64,000 bases of DNA from Ochrobactrum chromiisoli (lineage in GTDB: Bacteria > Pseudomonadota > Alphaproteobacteria > Rhizobiales > Rhizobiaceae): NCBI RefSeq assembly GCF_026241335.1, contig NZ_JAPHAV010000001.1:186001-250000 (forward strand). The letters run 5' to 3'. Every line of letters starts with the position of its first letter. The stretch's first letter is position 1. The translations under genes were made by a program, and so were the position numbers. Of this stretch, positions 47,538-56,992 are shown in pieces. The notes under the pieces are model-generated. The model saw only the letters and a list, made by a program, of their open reading frames with translations. It had not been told where the DNA came from and ran no database searches.

Positions 47538-47549
47538 CTGTTGCAAATG

Positions 47550-47578
47550 AAAAGCCCGGCTTAGAGCCGGGCTTTTTA
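47550..47578. terminator. Bidirectional terminator between the aminopeptidase gene and dps
   Basis: Arms AAAGCCCGGC and GCCGGGCTTT around TTAGA, followed by T. Confidence 0.85.
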
Positions 47579-47599
47579 TAGGTCTTTAGAGCACTAAAA

Positions 47600-48097
47600 T
47601 CAGTTTTTTTCCTGAACATGGGCTTCCAGGAACCACAGCGCCTTGTCGAGACTGCGCGATGCAGCAGTGAAAATGTCTGCGGTCGTGTCATCACCTGCTT
47701 CATCAGCATCTTTAATCGACTGGCGCACAAGATTGGCGACATCGCCATAACGCTCGATCAGTGCGTTCAGGTGGTCGTGCACAGCGTAAATATCGGTCGG
47801 ATAGGCTTTAAGCTTGGAGTCTTTTGCGACAACCTGCGTCGTGCCATAGGCGGTGCCGCCAAGCTGCACGGCGCGTTCTGCAATTGTGTCCACATGACCG
47901 TCAAGATCGGAACGGAACGTGTCGAGCAATTCATGCACGGCGATAAACTGAGGCCCCTTGAGGTTCCAGTGCGCCTGCTTGGTGATGAGGGCAAGATCGA
48001 TGGTCGCAGCCAGATTTTCATTCAGCAGCGCAATCATCGTGGTCTTTGTATTGGAGGGAAGATCGTTGCGGGTTGCATGCATCGACTTCTTGGACAT
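47600..48097 (-). CDS. dps: Dps, DNA-binding ferritin-like protein
   Basis: A 165-residue Dps. The inter-subunit ferroxidase site is recognisable: the histidine in TKQAHWNLKGPQF and the Asp/Glu ligands in FRSDLDGHVDTIAERAVQLGG. The basic N-terminal tail (MSKKSMHATRNDLPSNTK) may bind DNA. Twelve copies form a shell that oxidises and stores iron and shields DNA under stress. ATG 48097 has GAGGA 5 bases upstream and is preferred to an in-frame start 13 codons earlier. No regulatory site is obvious upstream. Confidence 0.95.
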   Translation of the reverse strand: MSKKSMHATRNDLPSNTKTTMIALLNENLAATIDLALITKQAHWNLKGPQFIAVHELLDTFRSDLDGHVDTIAERAVQLGGTAYGTTQVVAKDSKLKAYPTDIYAVHDHLNALIERYGDVANLVRQSIKDADEAGDDTTADIFTAASRSLDKALWFLEAHVQEKN

Positions 48098-48353
48098 TTT
48101 ATCCTCATATCCTTTGCACGATCCGGCTTTTTCCAACGTTGAGAAACCGCTGTTGAAAAACAGATTTGTTTTCTGAAACCGGTCCCGCCAGATCTCAATG
48201 AAAGGCCGGTTCAGGGATACGAAATTGAAAATTGCCCCGCATCCTCAATTTTAACGCCGTGCATGGCGTTTTGTTCCGAAAATATGTAGTAATTTTCGCA
48301 AGATTCATGTGTTTTGCTTGTCGCAAGCCGATTTCTGATTTACCCGATGGCTC

Positions 48354-49049
48354 ATGAAGATACTTGCCCTTGATACCGCCTCTTCCTGGTGTGCTGCCGC
48401 AGTCTATGATTCGCGCACGGATAGGGTTCTTGCCAAAATAAGCGAGAATATCGGAAAAGGTCATGCCGAAGTTTTGATGGACTATATCGGGCGCGTGATG
48501 GAGCAATCCGGTATTGCCATGACTGAACTTGATCGCGTGGCGGTCAATGTCGGTCCCGGATCATTTACCGGCGTGCGCATTGGTGTGTCGGCGGCACGCG
48601 GTTTTGCACTGGCTCTTGGCCGTCCGGCTATGGGCATCAGCGCCTTTGATGCGCTTGCCGCTGAAGTAGCGCTCAGCCAGCCGGGACAGCCGGTTCTGGT
48701 GCTGCTTGAAGCGCATCGCGGTGAAATCTACGCGCAGGCCTTTGGTGGTGATGCGGTGGCCACAACCGGGCCAATGGTGCTCGCGCGTGACGAAGCGCTG
48801 ACGCTTATTCAGCAACAGCCGTCTGAAACGGTTCTGGCTGGCTCGGCTGCTGCTGCGCTCAATGAAATTCTGGCTGGCACATTCAGTGTCGTGCGCCCTG
48901 AGCCAACGGGTCAAATCGGCACGTATGCAAAGCTTGCAGCCATCGGCGCGCCGGGTGAAGCACCAAAGCCGCTCTATATGCGCGGACCGGATGTGAAGCC
49001 ACAAACCGGATTTGCCTTGCCGCGCAGGGCGGACGGGGATGCGCGGTGA
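48354..49049 (+). CDS. tsaB: tRNA threonylcarbamoyladenosine biosynthesis protein TsaB
   Basis: A 231-residue TsaB (YeaZ), an ASKHA-fold partner of TsaD and TsaE in making t6A37 on ANN-decoding tRNAs. The opening LALDTASSWCAAAVYD is typical, as are RVAVNVGPGSFTGVRIGVSAARGFALAL (about residues 62-89) and LLEAHRGEIYAQAF. It starts a run of overlapping genes: rimI starts within its stop codon (TGATG), and plsC follows with ATGA. Confidence 0.94.
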   Translation: MKILALDTASSWCAAAVYDSRTDRVLAKISENIGKGHAEVLMDYIGRVMEQSGIAMTELDRVAVNVGPGSFTGVRIGVSAARGFALALGRPAMGISAFDALAAEVALSQPGQPVLVLLEAHRGEIYAQAFGGDAVATTGPMVLARDEALTLIQQQPSETVLAGSAAAALNEILAGTFSVVRPEPTGQIGTYAKLAAIGAPGEAPKPLYMRGPDVKPQTGFALPRRADGDAR

Positions 49050-49546
49050 TGGGACTTTCGTTTCTGCGCTTCGGTAGCAAACCCGTTTCGGTGGAAAAGC
49101 TTGATGTTCATGACAGCGGCGAAATTCAAAGAGTTCATGCGCTTTCCTTCCATCACGCATGGAGTTCGGACGATTTCCGTTCGCTGATCGCGCAGGATAG
49201 CGTTTTTGGCTTTGTGGCGCGGCCCGAAGGCAAGCCGGGCAAGGCGTGTGGCTTTGTGCTGGCGCGGCTCGTTGCCGGTGAGGCGGAAATTCTCACCATT
49301 GCGGTTTCCAATGCGGTGCGCAAGCAGGGCATCGGCCATGCGTTGATGGATGCCGTGCTGCGCTATCTCTATCAGGAGCGCGCCGAGACGCTGTTTCTGG
49401 AAGTCGATGAAAACAATGTCGCAGCACTGGCTCTTTATCGCCGCATGGGGTTCAACAAGGTCGGTGATCGCCCTGCCTATTATGAAACGGCCAATGGCCG
49501 TTCTTCGGCTTTCATTCTGCGCCGCGATCTGGTGAGGCCGCAATGA
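49049..49546 (+). CDS. rimI: Ribosomal protein S18-alanine N-acetyltransferase
   Basis: A 165-residue GNAT acetyltransferase. The acetyl-CoA loop is in EILTIAVSNAVRKQGIGHALMDAVL (about residues 75-99), followed by TLFLEVDENNVAALALYRRMGFNKVGDRPAYY, the RimI ending. It probably acetylates the N-terminal alanine of S18, as its place beside tsaB suggests. ATG 49049 overlaps the tsaB stop; a GTG one codon earlier is an alternative. The stop overlaps the next gene in ATGA. Confidence 0.9.
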   Translation: MGLSFLRFGSKPVSVEKLDVHDSGEIQRVHALSFHHAWSSDDFRSLIAQDSVFGFVARPEGKPGKACGFVLARLVAGEAEILTIAVSNAVRKQGIGHALMDAVLRYLYQERAETLFLEVDENNVAALALYRRMGFNKVGDRPAYYETANGRSSAFILRRDLVRPQ

Positions 49547-50346
49547 TCGGTGCCATCCGCATTATTCTGGTTGTTGCAGCCATGGTGGCGCTCAGCCTGT
49601 CGCTCATTCCGGTGCAATATGTGTTTTTGAAACTCAAAAACACATGGAAGCGACGGCTTCCGAATTTCTTCCATCGTATCATTGCGCGCCTGCTCGGTTT
49701 CCGCATTACAATCGTCGGCGAGATGCCGGAAGGCCGACCGTTGCTGCTGGTTGCCAATCACGCATCGTGGAGCGATATTGTCGTGCTTTCGGCTGCGGGG
49801 CAGGTGTCTTTCATTGCCAAATCACAAGTCAGAAGCTGGCCGGTGTTTGGCTTCTTTGCCGTGTTGCAGCGCACGGTGTTTGTGGAGCGTGAACGGCGCG
49901 GCAAGACCGGCGAACAAACCTCTGACATTGCAAAACGTCTGGCTGATGGTGACGCCATGGTGCTGTTTCCCGAAGGAACGACATCGGATGGCAATCGTGT
50001 GCTGCCGTTTAAGACCGCTTTGTTTGGTGCAGCCCATGCCGCAATCCGGGAAGCAGGCGTGCCGGAAGTCATCGTGCAGCCGGTCGCGATTGCCTATACC
50101 GGCGTGCATGGCATGGCGATGGGCCGATACCATCGCCCGATTGCTTCATGGCCGGGCGATGTTCAGCTGATGCCGCATCTCAAAGGCATTCTGCGCGAAG
50201 GTGCCATTGATGTTGAAATACGTTTTGGCGAGCCGATTGTGGTCACCGCCGAAACGGACCGCAAGGCGCTGGCGCGCACCATGGAGAACCGGGTGAGGGC
50301 GTTGTTGCAGACCTCGCTGCTCGGGCGCGAAATCGCGGAAGATTAA
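49543..50346 (+). CDS. plsC: 1-acyl-sn-glycerol-3-phosphate acyltransferase family protein
   Basis: A 267-residue membrane-bound acyltransferase of the PlsC family. An N-terminal membrane segment (residues 3-27) precedes the catalytic NHxxxxD block VANHASWSDIVVLSAAG (about residues 72-88), the FVERERRG block, and VLFPEGTTSDGNRVLPFK (about 141-158). It makes phosphatidic acid or acylates a related lipid; ornithine-lipid acyltransferases (OlsA) look alike, so the symbol is provisional. It is translationally coupled to rimI. Confidence 0.88.
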   Translation: MIGAIRIILVVAAMVALSLSLIPVQYVFLKLKNTWKRRLPNFFHRIIARLLGFRITIVGEMPEGRPLLLVANHASWSDIVVLSAAGQVSFIAKSQVRSWPVFGFFAVLQRTVFVERERRGKTGEQTSDIAKRLADGDAMVLFPEGTTSDGNRVLPFKTALFGAAHAAIREAGVPEVIVQPVAIAYTGVHGMAMGRYHRPIASWPGDVQLMPHLKGILREGAIDVEIRFGEPIVVTAETDRKALARTMENRVRALLQTSLLGREIAED

Positions 50347-50446
50347 AGCATTTCCAGCAAAAGTGCGGAGCGATTTTGCGTGGGATAATGCGATAAAAAC
50401 AAAGAGATTTAGCATTCCCTATGATTCATTCTAAATAGGAAATGCT
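50345..50446 (+). repeat. Intergenic palindromic repeat upstream of miaB
   Basis: The element begins AAAGCATTTCC and ends with a hairpin (AGCATTCCCTAT at 50411 and ATAGGAAATGCT ending at 50446; 11 of 12 bases pair). It shares the 14-mer GCGTGGGATAATGC (50378-50391) with the infB leader (62557-62570), showing that they belong to one dispersed repeat family. Confidence 0.7.
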
Positions 50447-50504
50447 CTGAGAGTGTTAGTTTGTCGCCTTCCAAAGCAGCGATAAAGACGCTAGATAGCC
50501 GCGC

Positions 50505-51893
50505 ATGAGCGAAAATATGACCGATATCAAGACAAACCCGAATGGCAGCAACACGCGTAAGGTTTTTGTAAAAACCTATGGCTGCCAGATGAATGTCTAC
50601 GACAGCCAGCGCATGGCCGACAGCCTTGCCGCTGAGGGCTATGTTGCGACTGACACGCCCGATGATGCCGATCTGGTTTTGCTCAACACCTGCCATATTC
50701 GTGAAAAGGCATCGGAAAAGCTTTATTCTGCGCTGGGTCGGCTGCGCAAGATGAAGGATGCACGCGGACCAAATGGCAAGGAACTGACAATCGGCGTTGC
50801 CGGTTGTGTGGCGCAGGCCGAGGGGCAGGAAATTCTGCGCCGTGCGCCCAATGTCGATCTGGTGATCGGACCGCAGACCTATCACCGCCTGCCGGATGCG
50901 CTTGCGCGTGTGCGTGGCGGCGAAAAGGTCGTCGAAACCGAATATGCGATCGAAGACAAATTCGAGCACCTGCCAGCACCCAAGCGCGAAGAAACCCGCA
51001 AGCGCGGCGTTTCAGCCTTTCTTACGGTGCAGGAAGGTTGTGACAAGTTTTGCACGTTCTGTGTGGTGCCTTATACGCGCGGTTCGGAAGTCTCGCGCAG
51101 CGTTGCGCAGATTGTGGCCGAGGCCGAGCGTCTTGCTGACAGCGGCGTGCGCGAACTGACCCTTCTGGGTCAGAATGTGAATGCGTGGCATGGCAAAGGC
51201 GATGATGGCCGCGAATGGGGGCTTGGCGAGTTGCTGTTCCGCCTTGCACGCATTCCCGGTGTGGCACGTCTGCGGTATACGACCAGCCATCCGCGCGATA
51301 TGGATGATACACTGATCGCAGCGCATCGTGATTTGCGCCAGCTGATGCCTTATTTGCATCTGCCTGTTCAGGCGGGTTCGGATCGTATTCTCAAGGCGAT
51401 GAACCGTCGCCACAAGGCCGATGAATATATCCGTCTGGTTGAGCGTATCCGTGAAGTGCGCCCCGATATGGCGCTTTCGGGTGATTTTATCGTTGGCTTC
51501 CCCGGCGAAACCGATCAGGATTTTGAAGATACGATGCGGCTGGTGCGTGAAGTGCATTATGCGCAGGCCTATTCATTCAAATATTCGCCGCGTCCGGGCA
51601 CGCCGGGTGCCGATCTTCCCGATCATGTTGAAGAAGCGGTCAAGGATGAGCGCCTTCAACGGCTTCAGGCATTGCTCAACGAACAGCAATATGCGTTTCA
51701 GGATTCGCTGGTCGGTCGCGAAATGGATGTGCTTCTGGAAAAGCCGGGCCGCTTCGAGCGCCAGATGGTTGGCCGTTCGCCTTGGCTTCTGCCAGCAATC
51801 ATCGATGACAATGACGATCAGGTCGGTGAAATCATCCGCGTAAAAATTACGGGGACTGGTACCAATAGTCTTATTGCGCAAAAGCGCGTCTAA
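50505..51893 (+). CDS. miaB: tRNA-2-methylthio-N6-dimethylallyladenosine synthase MiaB
   Basis: A 462-residue radical-SAM methylthiotransferase that modifies A37 of tRNAs. The N-terminal UPF0004 domain has the auxiliary-cluster cysteines in [22 protein letters not shown] and [10 protein letters not shown]. The radical-SAM CxxxCxxC motif is [15 protein letters not shown] (about residues 180-194), and a C-terminal TRAM domain follows ([16 protein letters not shown]). The ATG at 50505 has no strong ribosome site. A dispersed palindromic repeat fills its upstream region. Confidence 0.96.
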   Translation: MSENMTDIKTNPNGSNTRKVFVKTYGCQMNVYDSQRMADSLAAEGYVATDTPDDADLVLLNTCHIREKASEKLYSALGRLRKMKDARGPNGKELTIGVAGCVAQAEGQEILRRAPNVDLVIGPQTYHRLPDALARVRGGEKVVETEYAIEDKFEHLPAPKREETRKRGVSAFLTVQEGCDKFCTFCVVPYTRGSEVSRSVAQIVAEAERLADSGVRELTLLGQNVNAWHGKGDDGREWGLGELLFRLARIPGVARLRYTTSHPRDMDDTLIAAHRDLRQLMPYLHLPVQAGSDRILKAMNRRHKADEYIRLVERIREVRPDMALSGDFIVGFPGETDQDFEDTMRLVREVHYAQAYSFKYSPRPGTPGADLPDHVEEAVKDERLQRLQALLNEQQYAFQDSLVGREMDVLLEKPGRFERQMVGRSPWLLPAIIDDNDDQVGEIIRVKITGTGTNSLIAQKRV

Positions 51894-51992
51894 GCGCATG
51901 ATGTTGTTCAGGCAGTAGTCGCGGTGCGTAGCCTTTGACCGAACGTCCTGCCAAGACTGCGATTGCAATGCGTGAACCTTTGGGAGATGCGT

Positions 51993-53102
51993 TTGAGCGC
52001 TACGGAAAAACTTAAGCCTGCCAAGCCAACCATCCATACGCAAACAAACACAATTTCAAGCCCGGCTGCCAGTTCTGCGCCAAGTTCTGCAACTGGCGCC
52101 GCATCCGGGGCCTCCGATATGGCCCATATCGTCCTTACATTCGACAATAACCGTCTTGCCAGTGCGCTTTACGGCCAGTTCGATGAGAATCTGGCACGGA
52201 TTGAGCAGAAGCTCGGCGTTGATGTGCGTTCAAAGGGCAATCAGCTCTCCATTCGCGGAGAACCCACCGCCACCGAACAGGCACGGCGTGCGCTGGATAA
52301 TCTCTACGAAACCTTGCAGAAGGGCCATGAACTTGGGCCATCCGATGTGGATGGCGCGTTGCGCATGGCCATTGCTGCCGATGATCAGCTGATACTGCCC
52401 ACCCTTGAGAATAAGGGTAAGCTTTCATCAGCTCAGATTTCGACGCGCAAGAAAACAATCTTTGCACGCACGCCGGTTCAGGACGCTTATATGCGTGCGC
52501 TTGAACGCTCGGAACTGGTTTTTGGCGTTGGTCCCGCGGGTACAGGTAAAACCTATCTCGCAGTTGCTCATGCAGCCATGCTGCTGGAGCGCGGCCTTGT
52601 CGAGCGCATCATTCTGTCTCGTCCGGCTGTTGAAGCAGGCGAACGTCTCGGCTTTCTGCCGGGCGACATGAAGGAAAAGGTCGATCCTTACCTTCGTCCG
52701 CTTTATGATGCACTTTACGACATGATGCCTGCGGAAAAGGTCGAACGCGCCATTACCGCTGGCGTGATCGAAATTGCACCGCTTGCCTTCATGCGTGGTC
52801 GCACATTGGCGCATTCCGCTGTCATTCTTGACGAAGCACAGAATACGACCTCCATGCAGATGAAGATGTTCCTGACCCGTCTTGGCGAAGGTTCGCGCAT
52901 GATGGTCAATGGCGATCCAAGCCAGATCGATCTTCCGCCCGGTCAGAAATCCGGTCTTGTCGAGGCGCTGCGCGTTCTTGAGGGCGTGGATTCGGTGGTC
53001 AAGGTGCGCTTTACCGAGAAGGATGTGGTTCGCCATCCACTGGTGGCCGCCATTGTTGGCGCTTACGACGATGATGCGAAAAAGCATGCCCGGTCAGAAT
53101 AA
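51993..53102 (+). CDS. phoH: PhoH-like P-loop ATPase
   Basis: A 369-residue PhoH/YbeZ protein. After a low-complexity serine/alanine N-terminus comes a KH-like region (IEQKLGVDVRSKGNQLSIRGE) and the P-loop LVFGVGPAGTGKTYLAVAHA, with Walker B AHSAVILDEAQNTTSMQMKMFLTRLG. It works with YbeY in RNA metabolism, and ybeY is next. The start is uncertain: TTG 51993 has GGGAG 6 bases upstream, whereas ATG 51987 directly abuts the same GGGAG; the frame is open further to 51963. I favour the TTG. Confidence 0.92.
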   Translation: MSATEKLKPAKPTIHTQTNTISSPAASSAPSSATGAASGASDMAHIVLTFDNNRLASALYGQFDENLARIEQKLGVDVRSKGNQLSIRGEPTATEQARRALDNLYETLQKGHELGPSDVDGALRMAIAADDQLILPTLENKGKLSSAQISTRKKTIFARTPVQDAYMRALERSELVFGVGPAGTGKTYLAVAHAAMLLERGLVERIILSRPAVEAGERLGFLPGDMKEKVDPYLRPLYDALYDMMPAEKVERAITAGVIEIAPLAFMRGRTLAHSAVILDEAQNTTSMQMKMFLTRLGEGSRMMVNGDPSQIDLPPGQKSGLVEALRVLEGVDSVVKVRFTEKDVVRHPLVAAIVGAYDDDAKKHARSE

Positions 53103-53154
53103 TTCAAAATTATTCTTGTATTCGCGTAGAATAATGACGATTTAAAAATATTAC

Positions 53155-53181
53155 GTCCGCTTTTTAGCGGACGCTTCTTTT
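53155..53181 (+). terminator. Hairpin between phoH and ybeY
   Basis: Arms GTCCGCT and AGCGGAC around TTTT, then GCTTCTTTT. A weak terminator. Confidence 0.65.
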
Positions 53182-53229
53182 AACAACTGGAAGGATAGAG
53201 CGGCTGTTTCATCGCAAGCCGCGGCAGAA

Positions 53230-53736
53230 GTGTCAGACAACGCGATCCAAATCGATATCATGATCGAAGCCGGCAACTGGCCGGAAGAAACAGTCCTTGA
53301 AGGACTTGTGCAGCGCTCCGTGGAGGCGGCCTGGGATAATCTTGGGCTTCAACCCGCCAAGAGCGAACTCAGTCTGGTTTTTACCGACGATGCTTCCATC
53401 CGCAAGATCAATGCCGAGTGGCGCAACAAGGACAAGGCCACCAATGTGCTGTCCTTCCCGGCTTACCCTGTAAAGGCTGGCGAGCAGCCAGGCCCGATGC
53501 TTGGCGATATCATCATCGCGCGCGAAACGGTTGAACGCGAGGCTGTTGAGGAGGGAAAGCCGCTCGATAACCATCTCACGCATCTGGTCGTGCATGGGTT
53601 TTTGCATCTTTTGGGATATGATCATGAGACGGATGATGAGGCCGAGGAGATGGAACGCCGCGAGCGCGAAATCCTTCATGCTCTTGCCATCCCGGACCCT
53701 TATGCTGTATCCGATGTGAACATTGAAACAGATTGA
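53230..53736 (+). CDS. ybeY: Endoribonuclease YbeY
   Basis: A 168-residue single-strand endoribonuclease for 16S rRNA maturation and ribosome quality control. The zinc-binding HxxxHxxxxxH motif is in [18 protein letters not shown] (about residues 115-132). The fold block [15 protein letters not shown], conserved in the family, is near residue 62. The start is GTG 53230 ([15 protein letters not shown]), matching Brucella YbeY as I recall it; the only ATG option, at 53260, would lose the first strand. corC follows after 2 bases. Confidence 0.94.
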   Translation: MSDNAIQIDIMIEAGNWPEETVLEGLVQRSVEAAWDNLGLQPAKSELSLVFTDDASIRKINAEWRNKDKATNVLSFPAYPVKAGEQPGPMLGDIIIARETVEREAVEEGKPLDNHLTHLVVHGFLHLLGYDHETDDEAEEMERREREILHALAIPDPYAVSDVNIETD

Positions 53737-53738
53737 TC

Positions 53739-54818
53739 ATGGCTGACCAAAACAACTCATCCACCGCTGGCGATAGCCGAGGCGACACACAGGACACTGA
53801 GGGGCAAAGTACGCAGCGCTCGCAATCGAGCGAAAAGCGATCCCTTCTGGCAAATATTTTTCCATTTATGCGTTCGCGGCACTCATCTTCCCTGCGTGAA
53901 GATCTCGCCGATGCGCTTTCAAGCACGGAGAGCGAACAGGATTCCGCTTTCTCGCCTGAAGAAAAGGCGATGCTCAACAACATCCTGCGCCTGCGGGAAA
54001 TCCGTGTCGAAGACGTGATGATCCCGCGTGCTGATGTTGTGGCGATAGAAATTTCCACACCGCTCTGGCAAGCGCTGGAACTGTTTGAAACCTCCGGTCA
54101 TTCGCGTATGCCGGTTTATGCTGAAACGCTGGATGATCCGCGCGGCATGATCCATATCCGCGATGTTCTCAATTATATCACCAGACAGGCGCGCCAGAAC
54201 ACGCAAAGCGATGCCGGTGAAGCAGGCCCCGCCAAGTTCGATATAGGTCGCATTGATCTTAGCAAAACGATTGGCGAGCTTGATCTCATGCGCAAGGTGC
54301 TGTTTGTGCCACCTTCAATGATGGCGAGCGGTTTGATGGCGCGCATGCAGGCAGCGCACATCCAGATGGCACTGGTCATCGACGAATATGGCGGCACTGA
54401 CGGCCTGGCTTCGCTGGAAGACATCGTTGAAATGGTTGTCGGCGACATCGAAGATGAACATGACGACGAAGAAATCATGATCGCCGAAGAAGCCGATGGC
54501 GTGTTTGTCGTTGATGCACGCGCGGACCTTGATGAGCTCACACAGAAGATCGGCCCGTCCTTTGAAGCGGGTGAACACGGGGAGGATGTCGATACGGTCG
54601 GTGGCCTTATTTTCTCCGTCCTTGGCCGTATTCCGTTGCGCGGTGAAGTCGTACAGGCGATCCCCGGCTACGAGTTCCATGTGCTTGAGGTCGATCCGCG
54701 GCGCGTCAAACGCGTGCGTATTGTACCGCTTTCTGAAGCGGACAATCACAGACATCCATCCACGGTGGGCGCCGATGATGCATCCGGCAACACCACGGAA
54801 ACATCCAAAGAGGCCTGA
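53739..54818 (+). CDS. CorC/HlyC-family CBS-domain protein
   Basis: A 359-residue cytoplasmic protein of the hemolysin C/CorC family. After a low-complexity N-terminus come two CBS domains (VEDVMIPRADVVAIEISTPLWQALELF and RKVLFVPPSMMASGLMARMQ), then DEYGGTDGLASLEDIVEMVVGDIEDEHD and a CorC_HlyC C-terminal domain (TVGGLIFSVLGRIP). It lacks the DUF21 membrane domain. Relatives assist magnesium/cobalt efflux, but the role here is inferred. It starts 2 bases after ybeY, and its stop overlaps lnt (TGATG). Confidence 0.91.
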   Translation: MADQNNSSTAGDSRGDTQDTEGQSTQRSQSSEKRSLLANIFPFMRSRHSSSLREDLADALSSTESEQDSAFSPEEKAMLNNILRLREIRVEDVMIPRADVVAIEISTPLWQALELFETSGHSRMPVYAETLDDPRGMIHIRDVLNYITRQARQNTQSDAGEAGPAKFDIGRIDLSKTIGELDLMRKVLFVPPSMMASGLMARMQAAHIQMALVIDEYGGTDGLASLEDIVEMVVGDIEDEHDDEEIMIAEEADGVFVVDARADLDELTQKIGPSFEAGEHGEDVDTVGGLIFSVLGRIPLRGEVVQAIPGYEFHVLEVDPRRVKRVRIVPLSEADNHRHPSTVGADDASGNTTETSKEA

Positions 54819-56413
54819 TGATCGAGAGATTTGCGGGAAGGATCTCTTCATTGAGCGGATGGCGCCGTGCGCTGGTTGCTTTTCTCAGTGGCGCTGTCGC
54901 AACGCTGACGCAGCCGCCCTTTGATATTGCCATTGCCGGTTTCGTTGCCTTTCCGCTTCTGGTCTGGCTGATTGACGGTGCTATCCCCGATAAGAACAAA
55001 GGCCTGATAAGGCGGTTTTTTCCCGCAGGCTTCATCGGCTGGTGTTTTGGCTTTGGCTATTTCGTGTCGGGCCTGTGGTGGATCGGCACGGCCCTTCTTG
55101 TCGATGCAGAGCAATTTGCCTGGGCGGTTCCTTTAGCCGTTCTTGGCCTGCCTGCATTTCTTGCGATTTTCTATGGGTTGGCTGCGATGATCGCGCGCCT
55201 GTTCTGGTCGCAGGGCATTGGACGCATCTTCGCGATTGCTGTCGCCTTTGGCTTTGTCGAATGGCTGCGAACCTTTGTTTTCACCGGCTTCCCGTGGAAT
55301 GCGCTGGGCTATGCGCTCATGCCCACACCGATGATGATGCAATCGGTCGAGATTGTGGGTCTGGTTGGAATGAGTGCGCTTGCGGCCCTTATTTTTTCCG
55401 CACCGGCATTGTTGAGCGGCGGGCGTCTGGCCAAAAGCGGCATTGTTCTGGCCGCAACCTTGCTTGCTGCCCATATTGGCTTTGGCGCATGGACGTTATC
55501 GCGTGCACCAGCGCCTGATACGGAGCGTACTACGCTTTCAATCCGCGTGGTTCAGCCCTCCATTTCACAGAGCCTGAAATGGGATGATAACGAACGCCGC
55601 GCGATTTTTGACAAGTTCATTGCCATGACAAAACAGCTGCCGGCTGAGGGCAAGCCAAGGCCCGATGTCGTTATCTGGCCTGAAACCGCAGTTCCCTATA
55701 TCCTTTCGCTGACGCCCGATGCGCTTCAACGCATTTCTGAAGTGATTGACGATGATCAGGTGCTGTTGACAGGGGCAGTGAGGGAGGAACGCGTTCCGCG
55801 TCGCGAGCCACGCTATTATAATTCCATCCTGACCATCAACAGCCAGGGTACAATCATTGATTATACCGACAAGGTGCATCTGGTGCCTTTCGGCGAATAT
55901 CTGCCTTTTGAGCGGACGCTGCGCAGTTGGGGCTTGCAGGAAGTGGTGGAATTGCCCGGTGGCTTCACCGCTGCCAAGACGCGCCACGCAATCAATGTCA
56001 TGGAAGGGCAGACCTTCCTGCCGCTGATCTGCTATGAGGCGATTTTCCCTGATGAACTGTCTTATACGGGCCGCAAGGTGACGGCGATTGTCAATGTTAC
56101 CAATGACGCATGGTATGGAGACACGCCGGGGCCTTATCAGCATTTCCGGCAGGCACAGGTGCGATCTGTCGAACAGGGGCTGCCGCTTGTTCGTGCGGCC
56201 AATAACGGCATTTCGGCTGTGGTGGATTCTTACGGTCGAATCATAGATGAGTTACCGCTTGATGCGGTGGGCGTCATTGATGCCTATCTGCCGGAGGAAC
56301 GTGTGCCATTTTGGGGCAATGCCCCCGGTGGCAAACAGACTCTTGCAGTTCTGTTAACCCTACTCGCCATATGCGTGTGGTTCAGGCTGCCTTTCAGCAG
56401 GCGTTTTCATTGA
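54818..56413 (+). CDS. lnt: Apolipoprotein N-acyltransferase
   Basis: A 531-residue inner-membrane enzyme that adds the third acyl chain to lipoproteins. Five to six N-terminal membrane segments (about residues 20-220) precede a periplasmic nitrilase-like domain with the Glu-Lys-Cys triad: Glu in VIWPETAVPY, Lys in YTDKVHLVPFGEYLPFE and Cys in LPLICYEAIFP. A last membrane segment closes the C-terminus. Its ATG overlaps the preceding stop. The window encodes likely lipoprotein substrates (for example at 44891 and 45884). Confidence 0.96.
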   Translation: MIERFAGRISSLSGWRRALVAFLSGAVATLTQPPFDIAIAGFVAFPLLVWLIDGAIPDKNKGLIRRFFPAGFIGWCFGFGYFVSGLWWIGTALLVDAEQFAWAVPLAVLGLPAFLAIFYGLAAMIARLFWSQGIGRIFAIAVAFGFVEWLRTFVFTGFPWNALGYALMPTPMMMQSVEIVGLVGMSALAALIFSAPALLSGGRLAKSGIVLAATLLAAHIGFGAWTLSRAPAPDTERTTLSIRVVQPSISQSLKWDDNERRAIFDKFIAMTKQLPAEGKPRPDVVIWPETAVPYILSLTPDALQRISEVIDDDQVLLTGAVREERVPRREPRYYNSILTINSQGTIIDYTDKVHLVPFGEYLPFERTLRSWGLQEVVELPGGFTAAKTRHAINVMEGQTFLPLICYEAIFPDELSYTGRKVTAIVNVTNDAWYGDTPGPYQHFRQAQVRSVEQGLPLVRAANNGISAVVDSYGRIIDELPLDAVGVIDAYLPEERVPFWGNAPGGKQTLAVLLTLLAICVWFRLPFSRRFH

Positions 56414-56500
56414 CACGGCAATTTTGTTAAGCTGTTATATTAGCGCGGTGACGGTTAATTGCGCGAACTCGTCTGACTACCTCCCATATTGATTTTTATC

Positions 56501-56518
56501 CCTGTTCACATGAACAGG
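56501..56518. promoter_or_regulatory. Palindromic operator candidate before the HTH regulator gene
   Basis: Perfect 8-bp arms CCTGTTCA and TGAACAGG with a 2-base spacer, 39 bases before the ATG of the XRE-type gene. The size and symmetry suit a dimeric helix-turn-helix repressor, possibly the product itself. Confidence 0.6.
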
Positions 56519-56557
56519 CCATGAATGAAAGCTCGCTGTTGCGAGGAGTGACACTGT

Positions 56558-56971
56558 ATGATTGAGAATAAGAAGAAACCCAACCCCATCGATGTGCATG
56601 TGGGCAGCCGCATCCGCCTTCGTCGCAATATGCTGGGTCTCAGTCAGGAAAAATTGGGCGAAAGCCTTGGCATTACATTCCAGCAGATCCAGAAATACGA
56701 AAAAGGCACCAATCGCGTTGGCGCGAGCCGTCTTCAGGCAATTTCCTCGGTTCTCACGGTCCCTGTTTCCTTCTTTTTTGAAGATGCACCGGGTTCCAAT
56801 GCCAGCACGCAGCCAGGCTTTGCCGAAGACAATGAAGCGACCTATGTTGTCGATTTCCTCAGCTCAAATGAGGGCGTGCAGCTGACGCGCGCATTTACAA
56901 AAATTGCCGATCCGAAAGTGCGCCGCAAGATTATCGATCTGGTGAAGTCACTGGCGGCCGAGAGCGAATAA
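56558..56971 (+). CDS. XRE-family helix-turn-helix regulator
   Basis: A 137-residue regulator. The Cro/CI-type helix-turn-helix occupies about residues 14-68: GSRIRLRRNMLGLSQEKLGESLGITFQQIQKYEKGTNRVGASRLQAIS. A SSVLTVPVSFFFEDAPG linker and a C-terminal helical part (VQLTRAFTKIADPKVRRKIIDLVKSLA) follow. This is a common alphaproteobacterial regulator next to metK. Targets are unknown. GAGGAGTG precedes the ATG, and a palindrome at 56501-56518 suggests autoregulation. Confidence 0.93.
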   Translation: MIENKKKPNPIDVHVGSRIRLRRNMLGLSQEKLGESLGITFQQIQKYEKGTNRVGASRLQAISSVLTVPVSFFFEDAPGSNASTQPGFAEDNEATYVVDFLSSNEGVQLTRAFTKIADPKVRRKIIDLVKSLAAESE

Positions 56972-56992
56972 CCCGTCGCCACGCCAAAAAAA

